A stretch of 64,000 nt of DNA, taken from DASUBV01 sp036510065 (GTDB lineage: Bacteria; Actinomycetota; Actinomycetes; Streptosporangiales; Streptosporangiaceae). Positions 34,445 through 41,683 of this stretch are shown in pieces; positions within the stretch are counted from its first letter, which is position 1; the number at the start of each line of letters is the position of its first letter. The notes beneath the pieces were generated by a model. It made no database searches. It was not told the DNA's origin and saw only the letters and a list, made by a program, of their open reading frames with translations. A program made the translations under genes and the position numbers. The stretch lies in assembly GCA_036510065.1 (NCBI GenBank), contig DATCEO010000024.1:39219-103218 (forward strand), written 5' to 3'.

Positions 34445-35504
34445 GTGAAAAGGCTCCTGGCCCTCATCGCCGGCCTGATGGCCGTGATCGGGCGGAGTGC
34501 GGCTCAGGCCAGCGCCGCCACCCTGGCCTCCTGCCTGGCCCAGCACCACGTGTGCGTGAGCGGCGACGGCCGCCGCCCTGACCTCCCCGGCCCAGCAGGC
34601 CCGCCTGGAGCAGGACATCGGCAGCGACCCCATCTACCTGGTGGTGGTGGCGGCGTCGGGCCCGGCTGGCTACAACAGCGCGATGCGCCAGATCATCCGG
34701 ACACTCAGCGCTGAGCACCGTCAGTTCACGATTGGCTTCCTGGACACCCGCCAGGAGCACTCCGGTGCCTACAACCAGGGGATGCTCCCGCCCGGCGGCG
34801 GGGCCGCCATCGCGACCCAGGTCGTACGGCAGCAGCGCCGGGGAGGCCAGGACATCTTCACGGCACTGACGGATTTCGTGCGCGACGTGCAGCGGGAGGC
34901 CGCCGGGTCGGCGCCCGCCTCCCCGACGGGGAGTGGCGCAGCCAGCTCGTCCTCCGCCGGCGGGGTGCTGCTGATCGTGCTCGGCGTCATCGTGGTGCTG
35001 GCCGTGCTGGGTGTCTTCCTGATCGCCCGTCCCAGACGCAAGCGGCGGCAGCAGGAGCTCAGGGAGGCGAAGTCGGCGGCCCAGGTGACCTGATCGCCCT
35101 CAGCAACCGGCTCACTGACATGTCCAGCAACGTCGGCGTCCAGGGCAACCCCGAGTCGGCGGCCGAGCAGGCCGCCGGGCGCTGACCGACTACGAGCGCG
35201 GGACCCGGGCGCTAGACGCCGCCCGGCGCCCCGGGGACATGGTTGCGGTCAGCAGGGCCATCGGCTCGGGCCAGTACCACCTGGCCAGCGCCGAGGCGCT
35301 CGCGAACGGTCAGCCCCGGCCACCCCGCCGCCCGGCATGCTTCTTCGACCCGCGCCACGGCATGTCGGTGACCGACGTGTGGTGGACGCCTCCGGACGGC
35401 TCCCCGCCCCGCATGGTCCCCGCTTGCGCTGACTGCGCGCGCAAGGTCGAGCAGGGAGCGGGAATGATTTCGGCGGCGGCGACTTCGGCGGCGGCTTCTC
35501 CTAA
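34445..35504 (+). pseudogene. Rv1476-like/TPM-type membrane protein, frameshifted
   Basis: Coherent protein in at least four frames: a leader (KRLLALIAGLMAVIGRSAAQ), LTSPAQQARLEQDIGSDPIY then LVVVAASGPAG, SAMRQIIRTLSAEHRQFTIG, one membrane span (GGVLLIVLGVIVVLAVLGVF), a cytosolic part (LIALSNRLTDMSSNVGVQGN; LTDYERGTRALDAARRPGDM; FFDPRHGMSVTDVWWTPPD) and a final DFGGGDFGGGFS before TAA. Frame changes fall near 34570, 35088, 35180 and 35460. The layout matches actinobacterial membrane proteins with an extracytoplasmic TPM-like domain and a Gly-Phe-Asp tail. It cannot be translated as is. Confidence 0.72.
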
Positions 35505-35597
35505 TGGCGAGGAGCTATCGGCTCGGACCCGGCCGCCGGGCCGCCGGGGACCCTGGCGAAGGCAGGCGGACAGCGGTGGCTCGCTCGCCCGGGGAGT

Positions 35598-36161
35598 TCA
35601 TTTGCCGGCGGTCACGGCTCTCAGCTCGGCCAGCGACTCTCGGACGAGCTGCCCGAAGTCTCGGTCATTGGTGTCGTCGATCCAGCGCTGGAACGTGACC
35701 TTGAAGACGGCAATCCCTGCCTCGGCAGTCAGGCTTGCGGCTGGCTCTGCGACACCGCGGCGCCGCAGCACGTCGGCGAGCGCTGTGGACAACGTGGCGA
35801 GCTTGATCAGCTCACGTTCCTGAAGCTCTGCGTTGGCAGCAATGATTTTCTGGCGCAGTCGGGAGTATTCACGCTGGTGGAAGACGGCGCCGAGGGCCTC
35901 GAGGGCGATAGCGACGGCGTCGATAGGAGCCAGGGAATCGGGCGCGGTGGCGACCTTGTCCACAAGCAGTTCCTGCAATTCGCCCGCACCGCGGAACAAG
36001 ACCTCACGCTTGTCGGCGAAGTAACGGAAGAACGTTCGCTCCGCGAGCCCCGCCCGCGCGGCGATCTCCGCCGCCGTGGCCTGCTCGAAGCCCCGCTCGC
36101 TGTACAGCTCCAGGGCCGCCTGCTCGAGCCGCCCGCGCGCATTCGGCTCCCATCGACCCAT
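35598..36161 (-). CDS. TetR-family regulator
   Basis: A 187-residue TetR repressor. HTH: ARGRLEQAALELYSERGFEQ, then AAEIAARAGLAERTFFRYFA. The C-terminal domain (LGAVFHQREYSRLRQKIIAA; DDTNDRDFGQLVRESLAELR) belongs to a common actinobacterial TetR type. It is divergent from the DinB-like gene; a perfect 16-bp inverted repeat lies between the two start codons and is almost certainly its operator. Confidence 0.9.
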   Translation of the reverse strand: MGRWEPNARGRLEQAALELYSERGFEQATAAEIAARAGLAERTFFRYFADKREVLFRGAGELQELLVDKVATAPDSLAPIDAVAIALEALGAVFHQREYSRLRQKIIAANAELQERELIKLATLSTALADVLRRRGVAEPAASLTAEAGIAVFKVTFQRWIDDTNDRDFGQLVRESLAELRAVTAGK

Positions 36162-36168
36162 GACCCCA

Positions 36169-36203
36169 TCCTACGTGATGACAGCGACTGTCATCACGTA
36201 GGA
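36169..36203. promoter_or_regulatory. Perfect 35-bp palindromic TetR operator
   Basis: TCCTACGTGATGACAG at 36169-36184 and its exact complement CTGTCATCACGTAGGA at 36188-36203 are separated by CGA. It lies 8 bp from either start codon, between the TetR gene and the DinB gene. The core TGATGACAGcgaCTGTCATCA has the size of a classical TetR dimer site. Binding would cover both start regions and repress both genes. Confidence 0.88.
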
Positions 36204-36210
36204 GGCCGGG

Positions 36211-36774
36211 ATGCGGTGGGCACCTGAGGAGGCAACCTGCGCCGAGTGCGGGTTCGACTGGGCGATCGAGCCGGATGAAGCGATCGGAATCATTGAGGTG
36301 CTGCCCGCGCGGCTGACTGCCCTGTTTGAGCAAGGGAGCTTCGGCCCGCCGCCGACCGCAGGCCGATGGTCGGCGCGCGGTCATCTCTGGCACCTGGTGG
36401 ATGTGCTGCGGATCGGAACCGAGCGCTTGCTCACCGTGCGCTACGATCCGGAGGCCGGCATCACGTGCTGGGATGAGAAGGCGCTAGCTGAGACCCGCCA
36501 GTATGAGCGGTTGTCGCCGGTCGCGGGACTGCACGCTCTGCGCAGTGCGGCAGCGGGCTGGACACTGGAAGCACGGAGCACGCCGGAGGCGGCGGTGACG
36601 GTTCATCCGGAATTTGGCGAGCTCGCCGCTGCCGACCTCATCCGCAGGAACGCCCACGAGGCCGTTCATCACGAACTCGACATCCGCCGCGATTTCGGCC
36701 GCGTCGCCACCAGACGTCAGGGATTGGCAGTACTGGCTCTGACCCGGCGTTCTGTTCGGCCTGGATGCTGGTGA
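36211..36774 (+). CDS. DinB-like domain protein (C-terminus probably altered)
   Basis: A 187-residue DinB/YfiT-type four-helix protein. It begins with CAECGFDWAIEPDEAI, the N-terminus typical of actinobacterial DinB proteins, and carries metal-type histidines in HLWHLVDVLRIGTER and NAHEAVHHELDIRR. Relatives include mycothiol-dependent metalloenzymes. Similarity ends at about residue 168 (ELDIRRDFG); the remaining ~20 residues run antisense through the end of the SRPBCC gene, suggesting the natural stop was lost in a deletion. Controlled by the palindromic operator. Confidence 0.75.
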   Translation: MRWAPEEATCAECGFDWAIEPDEAIGIIEVLPARLTALFEQGSFGPPPTAGRWSARGHLWHLVDVLRIGTERLLTVRYDPEAGITCWDEKALAETRQYERLSPVAGLHALRSAAAGWTLEARSTPEAAVTVHPEFGELAAADLIRRNAHEAVHHELDIRRDFGRVATRRQGLAVLALTRRSVRPGCW

Positions 36775-37150
36775 AGGAGGCGCGGACCGCCGCCTCCCAG
36801 GCGGCGGCGACCCGGTGCGGCCGGTCGAAGGTAACGGTCTCGAGTGTGGCGGCGGTGAGCCGGCCCCGGTGCACGGGCGTGTAGTGCTCGGCCAGGACCA
36901 TGCCGGCTCCGCGCTCGAGGACCTGGAGCTTGCCAGACATCGCCCGCGGCGTCCGGCCCAGGTAAGGCGCGGCGATCACATCGAACACGGTCCTGGCCGG
37001 ATCTGCGACCTCGACACCGAGCCGGCCTAGCGGGCGGACTCGCCGCCCCCAGCCGGTGTCGATCGTGAGCTTGCCGGTCACTACCAGGTAGTAGCCCAGG
37101 CCCGCCAGGCCGCCTGCCGCCGCCACCGCCGCTGCGCCACCTCGGACCAT
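36638..37150 (-). pseudogene. SRPBCC-family membrane-anchored protein, internally deleted
   Basis: The N-terminal part is normal: a short hydrophobic anchor (AAAVAAAGGLAGLGYYLVV), TGKLTIDTGWGRRVRPLG, VADPARTVFDVIAAPYLGRT and LETVTFDRPHRV. The chain then jumps to AAAWEAAVRASFTSIQAE, the C-terminal helix of the fold, so the strands normally between them (about 45-50 residues) are gone without a frameshift. The last ~35 residues are antisense to the DinB gene, giving a 137-bp convergent overlap. Folding of the START-like barrel is unlikely. Confidence 0.65.
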
Positions 37151-37260
37151 GCCCGCCAGCCTACGGACATTTGCCGGGCCATAGGAGAACTGCCCAGGCG
37201 CCGGCTTCGGGCAGCCAGGCTCACAATGACCAGAAAGCCAGCCTGCCCGGGAAGGTCGTC

Positions 37261-37914
37261 ATGAGCACGGCAACGGACGCAACGCCATCACCGGATGAGA
37301 GCTCCGCCGGCCTCGGCGCAGGCCATAACCAGTGGGACGTCCTGATCGTCTTGATCGTCGTGGCGGGGCTGGTGGCCCTGACGTTCCTGGTCGTCGAGAT
37401 CGCGCCGGCCGACGCCGCGAACATCCTCGGCGTGGTGGCTCCGGTGCTGGCCGCCGTATTCGGCATCTCCATCGGTGCCTACGCCGGCAAGGCAGTCGGC
37501 AAGCAGCAAGGGCGGCAGCAAGGAAAGCAAGAGGTCAAGAGCCAGCTCCAGGAGCCGCTGCAGCAGCTTCAGGCCAAGACCCGCACGTCAGCCGATATCC
37601 TGCAGTTCCTCCGCGATACCGTCACCGACCTGGAGTCGATCACGGCGGCGGTGGAGGAGATGGGCGACCTGCTGCCGGTGGCTTTCGCAGCGCGGGCCTG
37701 TCGGTCGGAGCGTTCGTCACTCAGGAGCTGCGGACCCGGACCCAGCAGGATGAGCCGCCACCCGCCCGGATGTTTTGCGACGTCCGGCGAGACCTCCTGG
37801 GACTGCGCCGCTCAAGGTAATGGCAGAGCCCGTTCGACTACCTGCGCGACGGGTCAGCGTCAGCGGCACCAAGGGCGCGGACCCGCGCGCAGCCGCCGGG
37901 ACGCTTGCGCGTAA
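37261..37914 (+). CDS. Hypothetical membrane protein with coiled coil (3' end doubtful)
   Basis: Unrecognised protein. Two membrane spans (WDVLIVLIVVAGLVALTFLV; AANILGVVAPVLAAVFGIS) are followed by a Gln/Lys-rich coiled coil (VGKQQGRQQGKQEVKSQLQE; SADILQFLRDTVTDLESITA). After about residue 140 (EEMGDLLPVA) the composition turns Arg/Ser/Cys-rich and unlike a real protein, while another frame reads SAGLSVGAFVTQELRTRTQQ. A frameshift near 37670 is likely, so the true C-terminus probably ends about 37820. Confidence 0.5.
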   Translation: MSTATDATPSPDESSAGLGAGHNQWDVLIVLIVVAGLVALTFLVVEIAPADAANILGVVAPVLAAVFGISIGAYAGKAVGKQQGRQQGKQEVKSQLQEPLQQLQAKTRTSADILQFLRDTVTDLESITAAVEEMGDLLPVAFAARACRSERSSLRSCGPGPSRMSRHPPGCFATSGETSWDCAAQGNGRARSTTCATGQRQRHQGRGPARSRRDACA

Positions 37915-37919
37915 CCGCC

Positions 37920-38248
37920 AGCGGCCAGGCGCGGGCCGTCATGCAGCCGGTTGATCACCTGCACTGCCGTCGTGGCGTCGTTCTGCGTCGTGCCGAGCGA
38001 GCGCTGAGCCACGTCGACCAGCTTGCGGAATCCGTACGCGGGATCATCGCGGTGGGTCCGCTCGTCCCGAGCACGACCGCCCTCCGCGCCCGCTCGCGGT
38101 CGAGCCGCGATGGATCGCCGCGGACGCGGAACAGCGGGGCCTCGGCCATGACGAAGTCGCCCATCACCGGCACCAGCTCCAGCGTGCAGCCGGCCCGGTG
38201 CGCCGCTGCCACCAGCCCGTGCTCATCGACATGGATCACGTTGCCGGA
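37920..38248 (-). pseudogene. DUF2254 membrane protein, 3' fragment
   Basis: Minus-strand pieces NVIHVDEHGLVAAAHRAGCT, LELVPVMGDFVMAEAPLFRV, then after a one-base shift AYGFRKLVDVAQRSLGTTQN and DATTAVQVINRLHDG. The pattern A-Y-G-x-R-x-LVD-x-A-x-R-(S/A)L...ND-x-TTAVQ...RLHD is the C-terminal signature of DUF2254 proteins. The 5' part is at 40432-40881 on the same strand, so 2.2 kb of other genes separates them. Confidence 0.75.
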
Positions 38249-38345
38249 CTAGACGATTGATTCTAAGGGATCGAGTGCTCAGCGAGTACAAGCGCTTTGA
38301 GCTGATGGTGGCGCGGTCGGAGACGGGGAGCAAACGGCTGAGGGG

Positions 38346-39116
38346 TCAGATGCCGCTAGTGTCAATGAGGGCGCCGAGGCCGTCGATGACGCGCTGCAGG
38401 CCGAAGGTGTAGGCGTGGTCGGCGTCATAGGCCGCGCCGTGGGCGGCGCCGGCAGCGGCGCCAACGCGGGAGGCGGTGGGGTACTTCGTCTCGTCGAAGA
38501 CCCGGGCGAGCAGAGGGGCGTTGGCGGCCCACCATTGCTCCTCGTTCATCGCGCTGTCCTGCCGGGCGGCATTCGCCTCGGCGGCCGAGCGTGCGGCGGC
38601 CTGGACGAAGCCGAGCAGGAAGGTGAGGGCGGCGTCCATCTCGATGTCGTCGAGCCCGAGGCCCTCGAACGCGGAAAGTTCGTGCTCGTATTTGGCCATG
38701 AGCCCGGGGCCGAGCGGGGGCCGGCTGGTGGAGACCCCGGCGATCCAGGGGTGCTGGGTGAACAGGTCCCGGTTCTGCTGGGCGACGGCGGCCACGCGCT
38801 CGTGCCACGGCGCGCCGGACAGGTCGCTGCGGGGCATCTGGAGGTAGACCGTGTCGAGCATCAGGTCGAGTAGCTCGGCCTTGCCTGGCACGTAGGTATA
38901 CAGCGACATCGGCACCACGCCCAGGGCCTGGGCGACCGCGCGCATCGTGACTGAGCCCAGGCCGTCGCTGTCCGCCAGGGCGATCGCGGCCGCGGCGACC
39001 CGCCCGGCGCTCAGGCCCTGGCGCGGTCCGCGCCTGGAGTCCGCGGCGCCGGGCTCGCGCCAGAGCAGCTGGAGGGTGCGTGCGGGGTCGCCGGCGCTGC
39101 TGTGCTCGGTGGGCAT
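38346..39116 (-). CDS. TetR-family regulator (TetR_C_33-type C-domain)
   Basis: A 256-residue regulator. HTH: RVAAAAIALADSDGLGSVTM then RAVAQALGVVPMSLYTYVPG, with K-A-E-LLDLMLD at the start of the ligand domain. The long N-terminus (PARTLQLLWREPGAADSRRG) is typical of the TetR group with this C-domain. It is divergent from the VOC protein gene, and two tandem palindromes lie between them, so it likely represses both. It sits between the two pieces of the DUF2254 gene. Confidence 0.87.
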   Translation of the reverse strand: MPTEHSSAGDPARTLQLLWREPGAADSRRGPRQGLSAGRVAAAAIALADSDGLGSVTMRAVAQALGVVPMSLYTYVPGKAELLDLMLDTVYLQMPRSDLSGAPWHERVAAVAQQNRDLFTQHPWIAGVSTSRPPLGPGLMAKYEHELSAFEGLGLDDIEMDAALTFLLGFVQAAARSAAEANAARQDSAMNEEQWWAANAPLLARVFDETKYPTASRVGAAAGAAHGAAYDADHAYTFGLQRVIDGLGALIDTSGI

Positions 39117-39142
39117 GGGACCATCCTCCCGCGCGCTTCTGT

Positions 39143-39169
39143 TGTACGAAGTACATTGTACGACGTACA
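39143..39169. promoter_or_regulatory. Tandem palindromic TetR operators
   Basis: TGTACGAAGTACA (39143-39155) and TGTACGACGTACA (39157-39169): two TGTAC-N3-GTACA palindromes with 14-bp centre spacing, in an AT-rich pocket between the TetR and VOC genes. Adjacent repeats suit two dimers on the DNA. Confidence 0.8.
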
Positions 39170-39213
39170 CTATTGATTGTCGCCTCCGCTCGCCCAGCCC
39201 GAGGAGCTTGCCC

Positions 39214-39603
39214 GTGCAGATCACCGCCTCCGCCGTACCGTTGAACGTCGCCGACGTGCCCGCCTCCGCGGCGTTCCTGACTAGCCATTTCGGCTTCCGG
39301 CCGGAGGTGGCTGCCGATGGCTTCGCCTCCCTGGCACGCGAGGGCGCCGGGATGAACGTCGTCTTCCTGCGCCGCGGTCTGGCCTTGCTGTCCGATGACC
39401 AGCGCGACACCCATGCCGCTGGCCTGATCCTGGCGTTCGCGGTCGAGGACCTCGAGGGTGAGCTGGCCCGCCTGCGCGGGGAGGGCGTGGAGATCACCAT
39501 GCCGCTGCGCGAGGAGCCCTGGGGCGAGCGCGCGTTCCAGGTCACCGACCCCAATGGCGTCATCGTCCAGCTCCTCGACTGGAACGCGCCGGCCGCGCAT
39601 TGA
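39214..39603 (+). CDS. VOC-superfamily (glyoxalase/bleomycin-resistance-like) protein
   Basis: A 129-residue VOC protein with two beta-alpha-beta-beta-beta modules: VPLNVADVPASAAFLTSHFG and RPEVAADGFASLAREGAGMN, then LAFAVEDLEGELARLRGEGV and FQVTDPNGVIVQLLDW. GAGGAG lies 7 bases before the GTG at 39214. Probably sequesters or modifies a toxic small molecule, under the divergent TetR; ligand unknown. Confidence 0.83.
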   Translation: MQITASAVPLNVADVPASAAFLTSHFGFRPEVAADGFASLAREGAGMNVVFLRRGLALLSDDQRDTHAAGLILAFAVEDLEGELARLRGEGVEITMPLREEPWGERAFQVTDPNGVIVQLLDWNAPAAH

Positions 39604-39686
39604 CCCGTACGGCCCGGACACGGGCGTGTGCCGATCTGGAGCACACGCCGGCCAGCCGTCGCGCACCACACACGGAGAGGCACGTT

Positions 39687-39854
39687 ATGGCCGAGCGGAA
39701 CACCAGGCGCTGGCCCGGTCTCAAGCACATCCGGCGGCCCAGGACCCGGCGCGGCTGGCTGATCACCATCGCTGTCAGCGGCGCGATCCTCGCACTCAAG
39801 CTCACCCTGGGCCTCGGCGTTATCGCCCTGGTCGTGCACCTGCTGACGCATTGA
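39687..39854 (+). CDS. Small single-span membrane protein
   Basis: A 55-residue protein with a basic N-terminus (AERNTRRWPGLKHIRRPRTR) and one membrane span (ITIAVSGAILALKLTLGLGV), ending VHLLTH. GGAGAGG precedes the ATG. No family recognised. It follows the VOC gene by 83 bp and may share its transcript. The next 250 bp hold no gene I can support. Confidence 0.55.
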   Translation: MAERNTRRWPGLKHIRRPRTRRGWLITIAVSGAILALKLTLGLGVIALVVHLLTH

Positions 39855-40108
39855 CCAAAAGCCCGAGCGACCACGGGCGCACGCCTGACAGCGGGATGTT
39901 CTCACCCGGCAACGGCCGAGTAAGACATGGGCGCCGAGCCACGTTGCCGGCGCAGGACTGGACAAGATCCCAAGCCGACCAGGCCTGCCCAGCTCATTCC
40001 TGGCGTGATCAGCCGGCCTGGCTCCCTGCCCGCCGAGAGCGCCGTGGCCCATCAGCGTGATTCGCGCCCTGGCGCTGCCCCGCCCGACGTCAGACCCCGG
40101 GAGGCACG

Positions 40109-40431
40109 ATGGTCACCGATCTGGACACCCTGGCAACCGCGCTGTTCGCGAAGACCGATGACCTGATCAAGGGGTTACCGCAGCTGGCACCGTGGCGTCC
40201 GAGATTGGGCATAGCGCCGCAGCTCAGCGATGCCGAGCTGGTGACCCTGGCGATGACGCAGGCGATGCTGGGATTCACGTCCGAGGCCCGGTGGCTGCGC
40301 CACGCTCGTGCCCATCTGCGGGAGAAACCGAGCGAGCCGGATCGCAGCTGTTCAAGCCTCTGCGACAGGTCATCGAGTCAATCAACGAGACCTTCAAAGG
40401 ACAGCTCGACCTCGAACGGCATAGCGGCGGC
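40109..40431 (+). mobile_element. IS982-family transposase relic
   Basis: The N-terminus MVTDLDTLATALFAKTDDLI, LSDAELVTLAMTQAMLGFTS and EARWLRHARAHLRE matches IS982 transposases (DUF4372-less DDE type). The DDE core is missing: the sequence jumps, with a frame change, to LFKPLRQVIESINETFKGQL DLERH, the C-terminal block of the same family. About two thirds of the gene is gone. No terminal inverted repeats or target duplication could be made out. It abuts the 5' fragment of the DUF2254 gene. Confidence 0.72.
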
Positions 40432-40881
40432 CGGCTACTGGTGGAGCTGGTTTCCGACCAGGTCAACCAGGCCCGCGACGCGGAGCCGGCGGCCGGAGTG
40501 GTTGACGAAGAAGAACAGGCCGAAAACGGAAATCGCGAGCTGGACACCACGGTCGTGCAGCAGCGCCCGGACAATCCGCGGCGAGAACTGTCCCATGGCA
40601 AGCTGGACCGCCACCAGCGTGACCGTCAGAACCGTCGTGGCCAGGGGCACGACCGCCGACGCGATCGTGGACAGGATGTTCTGCGCATCCCCGGCATTAC
40701 CGATCAGGCCCGCGGGCACCAGCCCGGACCGGTAGTGACGATCGATGGCCACCGTCACGAACGAGAGCACGATGCCCGCGGCCACGCCTGCCAGCGGGAT
40801 CACCCATACCCGCCGCCGACTGCCTCGGCGATCCGGAACCGCGCCTCGCTCGCGCCCCGGCGCCGGGCTGGGCCCTGTCAT
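40432..40881 (-). pseudogene. DUF2254 membrane protein, 5' fragment
   Basis: From the start at 40881: a basic leader, first span (VWVIPLAGVAAGIVLSFVTV), STIASAVVPLATTVLTVTLV and AVQLAMGQFSPRIVRALLHD, the conserved loop of DUF2254 proteins. VQLAISVFGL then joins directly to FFFVNHSGRRLRVAGLVDLV, skipping the next membrane hairpin (roughly 40-50 residues). The frame stops at the IS982 relic. The C-terminal signature lies at 37920-38248. Confidence 0.75.
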
Positions 40882-41001
40882 TGTTCAATCGTGCGGCCTC
40901 CCCGCGAGGGTCCGCACGAAACGGTCAGCCGGACGCAGGTACCGGGTTCCGGAACAGGACAGCTGCGGCGTCCGCGATGGACCGGATCTACTATCGGCCA
41001 C

Positions 41002-41649
41002 ATGACAGCTGGCATGAGCGGGCTGATGACGCCCGAGCGGAAAGAGCTCCTCGACCTGGGGACGTCGACGCTGGGCGAAAGCGGGGCCACGGCGCTGAGT
41101 TCCCGGATCCGGCCCATGTGGAAAGGCGCCGCATGCGCGGGGCCGGCCATGACGGTCGCCTGCGCCGCGGGAGACAACCTGGCCCTGCACGCGGCGGTGG
41201 CCGCCGCATCGGCCGGCGTGGTGCTGGCCGTGTCCTTCGCCGGCGATTCCGTTCGCGGCAACTGGGGCGAGGTGCTGACCGTCGGCGCCGAGGCCGCGGG
41301 CGTGGCGGCGCTGGTGATCGACGGCGAGGTCCGCGACATGGCGGCGATCGAGGACCACCAGTTCCCGGTGTTCGCCCGCGGCGTCGCCCTGCCCGGTGCG
41401 GCCAAGGCCGGCCCGGGCGCGCTCCAGGTGCCGATCGTGGTCGGTGACGCGCTGATCAGGCCGGGAGACTGGATGGTCGGCGATGCGGACGGGGTCGTGG
41501 TCATCGCCGCCGAGCGGCTGGCCGGAGTACGCGCGGCGGCGGCCGCCCGCGCGGCGAAGGAGGCGGCCTTCTTCACCCGGCTGCGCGCCGGAGAGACCAC
41601 GGTCGACCTGCTGTCACTGGACCTCAGCTCGATCGCGGGGCTGGGCTGA
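41002..41649 (+). CDS. RraA-like protein (HMG/CHA aldolase or oxaloacetate decarboxylase fold)
   Basis: A 215-residue RraA/MenG-like protein: LLDLGTSTLGESGATALSSR, MWKGAACAGPAMTVACAAGD, GNWGEVLTVGAEAAGVAALV, IDGEVRDMAAIEDHQFPVFA, and GDWMVGDADGVVVIAAERLA. The G-E-x2-x-A-A...DG-x-x-RD...GD-x-V-x-x-D-x-x-GVV pattern holds the metal/substrate residues of 4-hydroxy-4-methyl-2-oxoglutarate aldolases. It is 34 bp upstream of an LldD-like oxidase in the same direction, suggesting a hydroxy-acid/oxo-acid catabolic unit. Confidence 0.8.
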   Translation: MTAGMSGLMTPERKELLDLGTSTLGESGATALSSRIRPMWKGAACAGPAMTVACAAGDNLALHAAVAAASAGVVLAVSFAGDSVRGNWGEVLTVGAEAAGVAALVIDGEVRDMAAIEDHQFPVFARGVALPGAAKAGPGALQVPIVVGDALIRPGDWMVGDADGVVVIAAERLAGVRAAAAARAAKEAAFFTRLRAGETTVDLLSLDLSSIAGLG

Positions 41650-41683
41650 TACTAGGTAGCGGGGACGAGAGAAGGGCAGTCCC

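Noticed and set aside
38346..40052. A 568-codon minus-strand frame starting upstream of the TetR gene
   Set aside because: Residues before MPTEHSSAGDP are antisense to the VOC and small membrane genes and lack family similarity; the divergent operators also place the true start at 39116.
40192..41001. A long N-terminal extension of the RraA-like protein
   Set aside because: The upstream part is antisense DUF2254 sequence and the IS982 end; the fold begins at the ATG at 41002.
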